Notes: generated by a model from the sequence alone, not told the origin. A stretch of DNA of 64,000 bases from Eudorina sp. 2006-703-Eu-15 (GCA_003117195.1 BDSI01000011.1:1280135-1344134), one strand, 5' to 3'; counted from the first letter of the stretch, positions 13,861-24,374 are shown. Translations and numbers: made by a program.

Positions 13861-16800
13861 CTAGCTTAACCGCCAGGCCCCCTTCCGCGGTCCTGCACTT
13901 GCCCCACCTTGTTGCGGTCGTTGATTACGTTTTCGTTGACGCCCTCGTTTTCCGATTTTACTTGGCTGCTTTGCAGGACTGCGGAGACCAAGCACCCAGT
14001 CAAGGACTTGGGGTCTGAGTACGGCGCCGCCACGCGTCGCGGCAACGTGTCGCGGCCGGGCGGTGCTTACCAGCGGTTGGGGCCCGTGCGCCCCTACCGT
14101 ACCTGTCTCTGCGCCTTGGACCAACTAGCTTAACCGCAAGGCCCCTTCCGCGGTCCTGCACTTGCCCCACCTTGTTGCGGTCGTTGATTACGTTTTCGTT
14201 GACGCCCTCGTTTTCCCACTTTACTTGGCTGCTTTGCAGGACTGCGGAGACCAAGCACCCAGTCAAGGACTTGGGGTCTGAGTACGGCGCCGCCACGCGT
14301 CGCGGCAACGTGTCGCGGCCGGGCGGTGCTTACCAGCGGTTGGGGCCCCGTGCGCCCCTACCGTACCTGTCTCTGCGCCTTGGACCAACTAGCTTAACCG
14401 CAAGGCCCCCTTCCGCGGTCCTGCACTTGCCCCACCTTGTTGCGGTCGTTGATTACGTTTTCGTTGACGCCCTCGTTTTCCGATTTTACTTGGCTGCTTT
14501 GCAGGACTGCGGAGACCAAGCACCCAGTCAAGGACTTGGGGTCTGAGTACGGCGCCGCCACGCGTCGTGGCAACGTGTCGCGGCCGGGCGGTGCTTACCA
14601 GCGGTTGGGGCCCCGTGCGCCCCTACCGCACCTGTCTCTGCGCCTTGGACCAACTAGCTTAACCGCAAGGCCCCCTTCCGCGGTCCTGCACTTGCCCCAC
14701 CTTGTTGCGGTCGTTGATTACGTTTTCGTTGACGCCCTCGTTTTCCGATTTTACTTGGCTGCTTTGCAGGACTGCGGAGACCAAGCACCCAGTCAAGGAC
14801 TTGGGGTCTGAGTACGGCGCCGCCACGCGTCGCGGCAACGTGTCGCGGCCGGGCGGTGCTTACCAGCGGTTGGGGCCCCGTGCGCCCCTACCGTACCTGT
14901 CTCTGCGCCTCGGACCAACTAGCTTAACCGCAAGGCCCCCTTCCGCGGTCCTGCACTTGCCCCACCTTGTTGCGGTCGTTGATTACGTTTTCGCTGACAC
15001 CCTCGTTTTCCCACTTTACTTGGCTGCTTTGCAGGACTGCGGAGACCAAGCACCCAGTCAAGGACTTGGAGTCTGAGTACGGCGCCGCCACGCGTCGCGG
15101 CAACGTGTCGCGGCCGGGCGGTGCTTACCAGCGGTTGGGGCCCCGTGCGCCCCTACCGTACCTGTCTCTGCGCCTCGGACCAACTAGCTTAACCGCAAGG
15201 CCCCCTTCCGCGGTCCTGCACTTGCCCCACCTTGTTGCGGTCGTTGATTACGTTTTCGCTGACATCCTCGTTTTCCCACTTTACTTGGCTGCTTTGCAGG
15301 ACTGCGGAGACCAAGCACCCAGTCAAGGACTTGGGGTCTGAGTACGGCGCCGCCACGCGTCGCGGCAACGTGTCGCGGCCGGGCGGTGCTTACCAGCGGT
15401 TGGGGCCCCGTGCGCCCCTACCGTACCTGTCTCTGCGCCTCGGACCAACTAGCTTAACCGCAAGGCCCCCTTCCGCGGTCCTGCACTTGCCCCACCTTGT
15501 TGCGGTCGTTGATTACGTTTTCGCTAGCTGACACCCGCGTTTTCCCACTTTACTTGGCTGCTTTGCAGGACTGCGGAGACCAAGCACCCAGTCAAGGACT
15601 TGGGGTCTGAGTATGGCGCCGCCACGCGTCGCGGCAACGTGTCGCGGCCGGGCGGTGCTTACCAGCGGTTGGGGCCCCGTGCGCCCCTACCGTACCTGTC
15701 TCTGCGCCTCGGACCAACTAGCTTAACCGCAAGGCCCCTTTCCGCGGTCCTGCACTTGTCCCACCTTGTTGCGGTCGTTGATTACGTTTTCGCTGACGCC
15801 CTCGTTTTCCCACTTTACTTAGCTGCTTTGCAGGACTGCGGAGACCAAGCACCCAGTCAAGGACATGGCTGCGCCGTACTCAGACCCCAAGCGTCGCGGC
15901 AACGTGTCGCGGCCGGGCGGTGCTTACCAGCGGTTGGGGCCCCGTGCGCCCCTACCGTACCTGTCTCTGCGCCTCGGACCAACTAGCTTAACCGCAAGGC
16001 CACCTTCCGCGGTCCTGCACTTGCCCCACCTTGTTGCGGTCGTTGATTACGTTTTCGCTGACACCCTCGTTTTCCCACTTTACTTGGCTGCTTTGCAGGA
16101 CTGCGGAGACCAAGCACCCAGTCAAGGACTTGGGGTCTGAGTACGGCGCCGCCACGCGTCGCGGCAACGTGTCGCGGCCGGGCGGTGCTTACCAGCGGTT
16201 GGGGCCCCGTGCGCCCCTACCGTACCTGTCTCTGCGCCTTGGACCAACTAGCTTAACCGCAAGGCCCCCTTCCGCGGTCCTGCACTTGCCCCACCTTGTT
16301 GCGGTCGTTGATTACGTTTTCGTTGACGCCCTCGTTTTCCCACTTTACTTGGCTGCTTTGCAGGACTGCGGAGACCAAGCACCCAGTCAAGGACTTGGGG
16401 TCTGAGTACGGCGCCGCCACGCGTCGCGGCAACGTGTCGCGGCCGGGCGGTGCTTACCAGCGGTTGGGGCCCCGTGCGCCCCTACCGTACCTGTCTCTGC
16501 GCCTCGGACCAACTAGCTTAACCGCCAGGCCACCTTCCGCGGTCTTGCACTTGCCCCACCTTGTTGCGGTCGTTGATTACGTTTTCGCTGACACCCTCGT
16601 TTTCCAATTTTACTTGGCTGCTTTGCAGGACTGCGGAGACCAAGCACCCAGTCAAGGACTTGGGGTCTGAGTACGGCGCCGCCACGCGTCGCGGCAACGT
16701 GTCGCGGCCGGGCGGTGCTTACCAGCGGTTGGGGCCCCGTGCGCCCCTACCGTACCTGTCTCTGCGCCTCGGACCAACTAGCTTAACCGCCAGGCCACCT

Positions 16801-18285
16801 TCCGCGGTCCTGCACTTGCCCCACCTTGTTGCGGTCGTTGATTACGTTTTCGCTGACACCCTCGTTTTCCAATTTTACTTGGCTGCTTTGCAGGACTGCG
16901 GAGACCAAGCACCCAGTCAAGGACTTGGGGTCTGAGTACGGCGCCGCCACGCGTCGTGGCAACGTGTCGCGGCCGGGCGGTGCTTACCAGCGGTTGGGGC
17001 CCCGTGCGCCCCTACCGCACCTGTCTCTGCGCCTTGGACCAACTAGCTTAACCGCAAGGCCCCCTTCCGCGGTCCTGCACCTTTTCCCACCTTGTTGCGG
17101 TCGTTGATTACGTTTTCGTTGACGCCCTCGTCTTCCCACTTTACTTGGCTGCTTTGCAGGACTGCGGAGACCAAGCACCCAGTCAAGGACTTGGGGTCTG
17201 AGTACGGCGCCGCCACGCGTCGCGGCAACGTGTCGCGGCCGGGCGGTGCTTACCAGCGGTTGGGGCCCCGTGCGCCCCTACCGTACCTGTCTCTGCGCCT
17301 CGGACCAACTAGCTTAACCGCAAGGCCCCCTTCCGCGGTCCTGCACTTGCCCCACCTTGTTGCGGTCGTTGATTACGTTTTCGCTAGCTGACACCCGCGT
17401 TTTCCCACTTTACTTGGCTGCTTTGCAGGACTGCGGAGACCAAGCACCCAGTCAAGGACTTGGGGTCTGAGTACGGCGCCGCCACGCGTCGCGGCAACGT
17501 GTCGCGGCCGGGCGGTGCTTACCAGCGGTTGGGGCCCCGTGCGCCCCTACCGTACCTGTCTCTGCGCCTTGGACCAACTAGCTTAACCGCAAGGCCCCCT
17601 TCCGCGGTCCTGCACTTGCCCCACCTTGTTGCGGTCGTTGATTACGTTTTCGCTAGCTGACACCCGCGTTTTCCCACTTTACTTGGCTGCTTTGCAGGAC
17701 TGCGGAGACCAAGCACCCAGTCAAGGACTTGGCTGTGCCGTACTCAGACCCCAAGCGTCGCGGCAACGTGTCGCGGCCGGGCGGTGCTTACCAGCGGTTG
17801 GGGCCCCGTGCGCCCCTACCGTACCTGTCTCTGCGCCTTGGACCAACTAGCTTAACCGCAAGGCCCCCTTCCGCGGTCCTGCACTTGCCCCACCTTGTTG
17901 CGGTCGTTGATTACGTTTTCGCTGACACCCTCGTTTTCCCACTTTACTTGGCTGCTTTGCAGGACTGCGGAGACCAAGCACCCAGTCAAGGACTTGGGGT
18001 CTGAGTACGGCGCCGCCACGCGTCGCGGCAACGTGTCGCGGCCGGGCGGTGCTTACCAGCGGTTGGGGCCCCGTGCGCCCCTACCGTACCTGTCTCTGCG
18101 CCTTGGACCAACTAGCTTAACCGCAAGGCCCCCTTCCGCGGTCCTGCACTTGTCCCACCTTGTTGCGGTCGTTGATTACGTTTTCGCTGACACCCTCGTT
18201 TTCCCACTTTACTAGGCTGCTTTTCAGGACTGCGGAGACCAAGCACCCAGTCAAGGACTTGGGGTCTGAGTACGGCGCCGCCACG

Positions 18286-18311
18286 CCTTTTTTTTTTCGC
18301 CGGGCCGCCGC
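18286..18311. repeat. Single monomer broken by a T10 run and filler
   Basis: In one monomer the usual CCACGCGTCGCGGCAACG is replaced by CCACGCC, ten T (18288-18297), then CGCCGGGCCGCC before GCGGCAACG resumes. No other copy has this. It sits immediately beside the right border of the 26-bp invertible cassette. Confidence 0.85.
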
Positions 18312-18816
18312 GGCAACGTGTCGCGGCCGGGCGGTGCTTACCAGCGGTTGGGGCCCCGTGCGCCCCTACCGTACCTGTCTCTGCGCCTCGGACCAACTAG
18401 CTTAACCGCAAGGCCCCTTTCCGCGGTCCTGCACTTGTCCCACCTTGTTGCGGTCGTTGATTACGTTTTCGCTAGCTGACACCCGCGTTTTCCCACTTTA
18501 CTTGGCTGCTTTGCAGGACTGCGGAGACCAAGCACCCAGTCAAGGACTTGGCTGCGCCGTACTCAGACCCCAAGCGTCGCGGCAACGTGTCGCGGCCGGG
18601 CGGTGCTTACCAGCGGTTGGGGCCCCGTGCGCCCCTACCGTACCTGTCTCTGCGCCTCGGACCAACTAGCTTAACCGCAAGGCCCCTTTCCGCGGTCCTG
18701 CACTTGTCCCACCTTGTTGCGGTCGTTGATTACGTTTTCGCTAGCTGACACCCGCGTTTTCCCACTTTACTTAGCTGCTTTGCAGGACTGCGGAGACCAA
18801 GCACCCAGTCAAGGAC

Positions 18817-20050
18817 TTGGGGTCTGAGTACGGCGCCTCCACGCGTCGCGGCAACGTGTCGCGGCCGGGCGGTGCTTACCAGCGGTTGGGGCCCCGTGCG
18901 CCCCTACCGTACCTGTCTCTGCGCCTCGGACCAACTAGCTTAACCGCAAGGCCCCTTTCCGCGGTCCTGCACTTGTCCCACCTTGTTGCGGTCGTTGATT
19001 ACGTTTTCGCTGACACCCTCGTTTTCCGATTTTACTTGGCTGCTTTGCAGGACTGCGGAGACCAAGCACCCAGTCAAGGACTTGGCTGCGCCGTACTCAG
19101 ACCCCAAGCGTCGCGGCAACGTGTCACGGCCGGGCGGTGCTTACCAGCGGTTGGGGCCCCGTGCGCCCCTACCGTACCTGTCTCTGCGCCTCGGACCAAC
19201 TAGCTTAACCGCAAGGCCCCTTTCCGCGGTCCTGCACTTGTCCCACCTTGTTGCGGTCGTTGATTACGTTTTCGCTAGCTGACACCCGCGTTTTCCCACT
19301 TTACTTAGCTGCTTTGCAGGACTGCGGAGACCAAGCACCCAGTCAAGGACTTGGGGTCTGAGTACGGCGCCGCCACGCGTCGCGGCAACGTGTCGCGGCC
19401 GGGCGGTGCTTACCAGCGGTTGGGGCCCCGTGCGCCCCTACCGTACCTGTCTCTGCGCCTCGGACCAACTAGCTTAACCGCAAGGCCCCTTTCCGCGGTC
19501 CTGCACTTGTCCCACCTTGTTGCGGTCGTTGATTACGTTTTCGCTGACACCCTCGTTTTCCGATTTTACTTGGCTGCTTTGCAGGACTGCGGAGACCAAG
19601 CACCCAGTCAAGGACTTGGCTGCGCCGTACTCAGACCCCAAGCGTCGCGGCAACGTGTCACGGCCGGGCGGTGCTTACCAGCGGTTGGGGCCCCGTGCGC
19701 CCCTACCGTACCTGTCTCTGCGCCTCGGACCAACTAGCTTAACCGCAAGGCCCCTTTCCGCGGTCCTGCACTTGTCCCACCTTGTTGCGGTCGTTGATTA
19801 CGTTTTCGCTAGCTGACACCCGCGTTTTCCCACTTTACTTAGCTGCTTTGCAGGACTGCGGAGACCAAGCACCCAGTCAAGGACTTGGGGTCTGAGTACG
19901 GCGCCGCCACGCGTCGCGGCAACGTGTCGCGGCCGGGCGGTGCTTACCAGCGGTTGGGGCCCCGTGCGCCCCTACCGTACCTGTCTCTGCGCCTCGGACC
20001 AACTAGCTTAACCGCAAGGCCCCTTTCCGCGGTCCTGCACTTGCCCCACC
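18817..20050. repeat. Higher-order repeat: 534-bp dimer near the right edge of the array
   Basis: Here a 269-bp (GCTAGCTGAC, TTAGCTGC variant) and a 265-bp (TTTTCCGATTTT) monomer alternate with a 534-bp period: 18817, 19351 and 19885 begin equivalent type A units, and 19086 and 19620 equivalent type B units. The alternation identifies a dimeric higher-order repeat distinct from the 1590-bp one. Confidence 0.75.
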
Positions 20051-20060
20051 TTGTTCCTAG

Positions 20061-20084
20061 AAACCCGAAACCCTAAAACTTTAG
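20061..20084. repeat. Telomere-like motif at the array edge
   Basis: Seven bases after the last satellite base comes AAACCCGAAACCCTAAAACT. It contains one perfect CCCTAAAA unit (20071-20078), preceded by degenerate copies. Chlamydomonas-type telomeres are (TTTTAGGG)n, so this may be a tiny interstitial telomere scrap; a chance match in a short A/C-rich stretch is possible. Confidence 0.45.
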
Positions 20085-20282
20085 AATGCCCCATTGTTGG
20101 AGCATGACGTGCTGCACGGGCCATGGTCGGACTGCCCCATGCGAGGAAGGTAACGCGGTGCGGGCTAATGGTCGGAACGCCTCATCGTTGGAGGATGACG
20201 GCGGCCATAGATTCGATTGCGTCGCCTTTGTCATCCATTACGGCAAATGGCTAATGTTGGTGAGTTATTCGGGGTGGGGAAG

Positions 20283-20575
20283 AGGGTTGTTGGGTTGTCA
20301 TGCGCCGCAGGGAGGGAGGGAGGGTGGGTGGGTTGTCATGCGCCGCAGGGAGGGAGGGTGGGTGGGTGGCGGATTGTCATGCGCCGCAGGGAGGGAGGGA
20401 GGGTGGGTGGGTTGTCATGCGCCGCAGGTTGGGAGGGAGGGTGGGTAGGTGGGTTGTCGTGCGCCAGAGGGAGGGGGGGAGGGGTGGTGGTGGGTTGTCA
20501 TTCGCCACAGGGAGGGGGGGTTGGGGTGGGTGGGTTGTCAATCGCCACAGGGAGGGAGGGGGTGTCATGGGGTGT
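20283..20575. repeat. G-rich minisatellite, about 40-bp unit, about 7 copies
   Basis: The unit reads GGGTTGTCATGCGCCGCAG followed by runs of GGGAGGGAGGGTGGGT. Copies start near 20292, 20331, 20371, 20411, 20452, 20494 and 20535 and become more divergent to the right (GCGCCGCAG to GCGCCAGAG to TCGCCACAG). Every copy has four or more GGG runs on the + strand, so G-quadruplex formation is plausible. The rest of 20085-21097 (beyond a GGTGGCTGC-rich stretch near 20690-20760) holds nothing I can assign; the last part is presumably the promoter/5' UTR of the next gene. Confidence 0.85.
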
Positions 20576-21097
20576 CTGAATCACCTCGCGTGCGTGCCCA
20601 GTGGGCTGGTGGACCTACGCAACCTTTGGGGTCCGCTGAAACGTTCATTCATTGACAACCTGTTGGTGGCGGTGTTCGCGACTACCGCTGCGGTGGCTGC
20701 TACCGCGCTGCGGTGGCTGCCAGCGCGTGCTGTGGTGGCTGTGGTGGCTGCTGTGTTCCCTCTCCGCTTTTCGCAACGTTGCGGTGCTGGCGGGAGGCGC
20801 GCCGCATTGCAGTGCGTTGGCGACGGCGCCCGTTGGGCGGTCTCCCCTCCTGGTGGTGAGCTCTGATGGTTCCTGAGATATTTGGACGGTTGGTACTGCA
20901 ACCGCAGTGACCCTAGTCCGAGCTAGTAACACGAAAGTGCATGCATCCCTGTTTGCAGCAGACATATCTCTATCTGATTACATTTGTCTTACTTCTTGGT
21001 ATAAGATCAAGGCGCTCTCAAAACTCCAGATGCATACCAGCACTATTTAAGGAGGCACCGAATTTAGTACATTTACTATTAGTAACTAACAGTAGCG

Positions 21098-21340
21098 ATG
21101 GACTTCGAGGGTCAACGACGTTCCGAGCAATTGCTCATGATGATCTTGCTGGTCGCTGCAGCAGTCAGCTTCGCGCTGGGATACGCACTCAAGGATTTTC
21201 AACTAATGGTCAAGATTAACGGCGCGGGCTTGGTCCTAGCTATCATTTGTGTCCTACCAGACTGGCCGTTCTTCAACAAGCACCCCATGGGCTGGCTGCC
21301 GCCATTGAACCCCAAGACGAAGACAGAAAAGCAAAAATAG
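21098..21340 (+). CDS. Signal peptidase complex subunit 1 (SPC12/SPCS1 family)
   Basis: Intronless 80-residue protein. It is the small non-catalytic subunit of the ER signal peptidase complex, a two-pass membrane protein that helps the complex discriminate signal peptides from transmembrane segments. The family pattern is clear: a short N-terminal MDFEGQRRSEQL, a first hydrophobic segment at about residues 13-30 (MMILLVAAAVSFALGYAL), a second at about 37-56, then the hallmark LPDWPFFNKHPMGWL and a lysine-rich cytosolic tail (KTKTEKQK). The length matches plant and animal SPC12 (about 80-100 aa). The ATG at 21098 is the only sensible start and leaves no missing N-terminus. It is an independent transcription unit; the satellite edge lies about 1 kb upstream. 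Confidence 0.93.
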   Translation: MDFEGQRRSEQLLMMILLVAAAVSFALGYALKDFQLMVKINGAGLVLAIICVLPDWPFFNKHPMGWLPPLNPKTKTEKQK

Positions 21341-21868
21341 CCGAGGAATGGATGGAAACGGGGTGATAATATTTTTCTATGGACTAGGCAACTGCCAAGG
21401 TGTCTCCTCAACCTTGGGAGTGTCGCACAACGGACATGGTTGAATCTTGTTTGCTTTGAGGGGGTTTATGGAAACACGAACACAACTTTGAAGGGTTGTC
21501 TGAAGGGCAAGCGGATTGTGTGTGTTTCTGAGTGTGTCTCCGGCACTGTGTTGGCGCCAGGTTTTCTGGCTGCAGGAGATTGAGCATGAGGTGGCCTTCG
21601 GGTGTGGTCCACCGCAAGTGCAAAGTATCCACATAACTATGCCCCAGGTTTGGCTGGGGCGAGTGTCAACACCCCGACGTCGTGACGGGCCCCTACTTCG
21701 CAGCCCATATGCGAGCAACGGGACCTTTCCGTTGCGCGTAACCGAGGTATCACATACTTACCAGGGCAGGGGGATTCCAGCCCTAGTGTCTGAGTGTCCC
21801 ATAAGGCTGGGGCTTATGTACGACTACAGGTTATTGTTCACAGGCCTGATGGAATGGGCGTGTATCTT

Positions 21869-21873
21869 TGTAA
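21869..21873 (+). terminator. Candidate polyadenylation motif TGTAA for the SPC12 gene
   Basis: First TGTAA that I find after the stop at 21340, implying a 3' UTR of about 0.55 kb. TGTAA is the usual poly(A) signal in Chlamydomonas and its relatives. The rest of 21341-22154 shows no coding evidence. Confidence 0.45.
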
Positions 21874-22154
21874 CAATTTACAGTGTGCTGAATAGAATTT
21901 CTTACATGACATTTTCTTCTTATACATCGAGGTCTAAGCACAAACAGAGCTCTGGGCACAGCGTATTTTTACAGTTTCTTGATACCAGTCGGAAAGGGAA
22001 GCATCTTGTCAAACGACACATTCCTGAGGAAACGAGGTTGTCATGCATTAATCATGAGTTCAGGATATCAGCATTGGCGACAGCGGGAGTCATCCGTCGT
22101 CGCTTAAACGTGAACTTCGCGACACCATCAGCCCATTGATACCACGATCTCGTC

Positions 22155-23456
22155 ATGGGCAAAAATAGCAAAGGAGCGGGCGGGGCCTCCAAGCACGACT
22201 GCAGCGGGGGCAAGAAGGCCGCCGCAGCCGCCAGCACGCACGGCGCCAACGGTGGCAGCGCCGGCACCAGCACCAGCGGGGGCGGGTCTTACAGTCTTGA
22301 AATTCGGGAAGGGAGCGTGGCACTGATGCGGTTCCGCACCCGTGACGGCATGAACGCGCTTCTGGATCCGATCAGTAACGCCGTGGAGGGCGTCATCGCT
22401 AACCGCCTGGGCCACAACTTCGCCCTGTCGGATAGCGCGCGGGACCATGTCGCCTTTCGCAAAGCGTGTGGCCTGTCGAAGCAGGTACGGCAGCATGCAA
22501 CCGCAGTACGGTTGGAATGCCCTCCTCTCCCCCGCGTGTCCGGCAGCGCAGAGCGCACCGCGCGGGCGGGACTGTGGTTAACCACCCCCGGTGCTGGTGT
22601 ACGGCATGTTGGCGTTGGCGCAGGTCAAGTACGTCATAGGGACACTGGACGGCGATGCGCACTCAATACGGCATGAGATGTGCCACGCCCGTTACTACTT
22701 GGATGCGGCCTACCGGGATGTCGTGATGCAGGTACGGCACAGGACGCCCCTCGGGTTAGGTCAGTTACCAGTCCGCCTTGCAACCTCACACGCACGGCAA
22801 GCCCCAAAAGCATCCCAGGAATGCATGCCATGAAGTCGTGTCACGAACGCCAGGTTGTGGGCATGGACATAGAAGCATATGGGCATGGTGAGAGGTGAGG
22901 CGCAAGACGGTTCGGCAGGTCGGTGTCGAGCCATCGACTGATGACCAGTACGGCCACTAGAACGGTTACTAGTACGGCAATACGGCGCTTGTACCTGCGT
23001 GCGCACAGGCGTGGACCGGCGCGCTGACCCCGGGGCAGAGAGACGCGATCACGGCGTTCCTGAACCGCCTCAAGTACGACGCCGTAGTCCACGTGGACGA
23101 GTTCCAGGCGTATCTGGTGACGGAAAAGTCAAACTTCTTCGGGATGGATCTGGCGGAGGCGCAAAGACAGCTTCAGGTGTGTGTTAGTGTGTAAATAATA
23201 AATGTTTGTGTGAATGTGTGCGGATAGGGAGCCTGAGCCGCGTGTATGTGTTGTGGGTTTACGAACCGCAGGTTCGTGATGTGGATCAGCACAGCGGCCT
23301 GGCCGCGGTTGCTAACCGTCATTTTGTTCATGTTGGGGTGGGCTCCTCGGGAGTTTGGGTTCTCCCGATGTTTGTCTGGGAAGCGGTTTTTTGATGGGGA
23401 GGGACAGACTGGACGAGCTGCGGCTCAAGGTCCCCGTGGCCGTGAGACGTGTCTGA
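22155..23456 (+). CDS. Putative zincin-like protein with HExxH motif (family not identified)
   Basis: Model: exons 22155-22484, 22624-22731 and 23009-about 23178, then a probable last exon 23408-23456. Introns have GTACGG donors and GCAG/ACAG acceptors. Residues 1-47 are low complexity (MGKNSKGAGG..., Ala/Gly/Ser-rich). The conserved-looking core follows: MNALLDPISNAVEGVI, then IRHEMCHARYYLDAAYRD with H127-E-M-C-H131 as an HExxH zinc-binding motif, and about 45 residues later VHVDEFQAYL, whose acidic residues could supply a third ligand. This arrangement suggests a small metallopeptidase-like fold, but I cannot name the family or a substrate. The 3' end is unresolved. Reading straight on from exon 3 gives a stop at 23194 (207 aa). 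Splicing with a GTGTGT donor at 23179 to the acceptor ACAG at 23407 gives a coding-like C-terminus LDELRLKVPVAVRRV. The cysteine inside the HExxH is notable. Confidence 0.65.
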
Positions 23457-24233
23457 CATCGCACGGCACGAGGGCAGTCAGTTGGGGGTCGCGGCAAGGT
23501 CGTGGGAGTCGGCATGCGTGCTTGCTTGTTTCCGGTCCCGTGGCGTTCCAAGCGCCATGGGCTTCGGCCCGGAGGACCTCGGGCCCCGGCTCCTCCTCCT
23601 CGCCGCGCCCCCGGTCCCCGTCGATGAGCCCCTCCGCGCACCCGCCCATACAGGCCTCCTTCCCACCGGGGAGCTGGCGATGAAGGAATCGGTGGCGGTA
23701 GCGGTGACGTGGCGAGGGATTCACATCAGTGCCCCTCAGCGCTGTCCCCGCGGCGGTGCTATTGTTCAGGGGTGCTGGCTGCCCGGCGGAGTTGCGGCAG
23801 TCGGTCAACGAGTGTTGTCACAGCGGTCCCTGGAGACACAGGCCGTGCGTAGCTTTGGTTCCATTTGCAGCGCGGCGGGGCTGCGTTGGCTGGGCAGCCC
23901 ACAACTTGGCGCTACAAGCCCCCATCGCGCAACGGTAGCAACGCAACTGACAACAGCCTTACTGAGAACTGCGCAATAGACAACAGCTCAACTGACAACA
24001 GGTCAACCCACAGTACGGTAGTTGGCGGCCGCCTTACAGTGTTGGCGCGGCAGGCACAGCCTCCTCTATGGTGCCAGCGCGTGGTCCTGCTGGCTTCCCG
24101 AGCGCCCGCGCGTCCTCTGCCGGCAGAGACGGAGCGTCTGGCGTGCGTCTGAGCCTGACCCGTGGGTCAGTCGACCGGGGAGCCGCAGGTGCGCTTCGTG
24201 CCGGGGCGATCCCGGGACATCATGCACATGCAT

Positions 24234-24288
24234 GGACGGACGGACGGATGGACGGACGGACGGACGGATGGACGGACGAAGGAATGAA
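24234..24288. repeat. (GGAC/GGAT)n tetranucleotide microsatellite
   Basis: About 13 units of GGAC interspersed with GGAT, beginning CATGGACGGACGG. The same motif forms a second tract at 57508-57582. Confidence 0.9.
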
Positions 24289-24374
24289 GTTATCGAATGA
24301 ATGGACGGATTCAGGGAGCGCACTTCAGGGAGCGCACGTCGGGGTGCGCACTCGCGTAATTGCTGGGGGCTCCG

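Larger units (their letters stand above)
1337..20054. repeat. Satellite array, about 70 head-to-tail monomers of about 265 bp
   Basis: Directly visible tandem array of about 18.7 kb. The anchor GGTCGTTGATTACGTTTTCG recurs about every 265 bp (range about 263-269, with one 285-bp interval) from about 1426 to about 19786, giving about 70 copies in one orientation. Each monomer carries a pyrimidine-rich stretch ending TTTGCAG|GACTGCGG that resembles a 3' splice site, followed by a GC-rich block of about 130 bp. Because 265 is not a multiple of 3, reading frames rotate from monomer to monomer. Several frames are nearly stop-free, which creates overlapping spurious open frames of up to about 300 codons. 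Variation is patterned: an extra 4 bp (GCTAGCTGAC versus GCTGAC) in about 17 monomers gives the 269-bp form, TTTTCCCACTTT/TTTTCCGATTTT/TTTTCCAATTTT are alternatives, and an inverted 26-bp block is present in 19 copies. I treat it as satellite DNA, possibly seeded by a gene fragment, rather than as protein-coding genes. Confidence 0.97.

Noticed and set aside
1337..20054. Dozens of overlapping 60-300-codon open frames, on both strands, across the satellite
   Set aside because: They are all translations of the same 265-bp monomer in rotating frames, without starts in good context or independent support; treated as repeat, not genes.
1337..20054. CRISPR-like array
   Set aside because: The whole 265-bp unit repeats; there are no short repeats separated by unique spacers, and the surrounding genes are eukaryotic.
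23449..23979. 176-codon + strand open frame
   Set aside because: Lacks a start in context and any domain pattern; follows directly after the likely stop of the HExxH gene, so probably 3' UTR.
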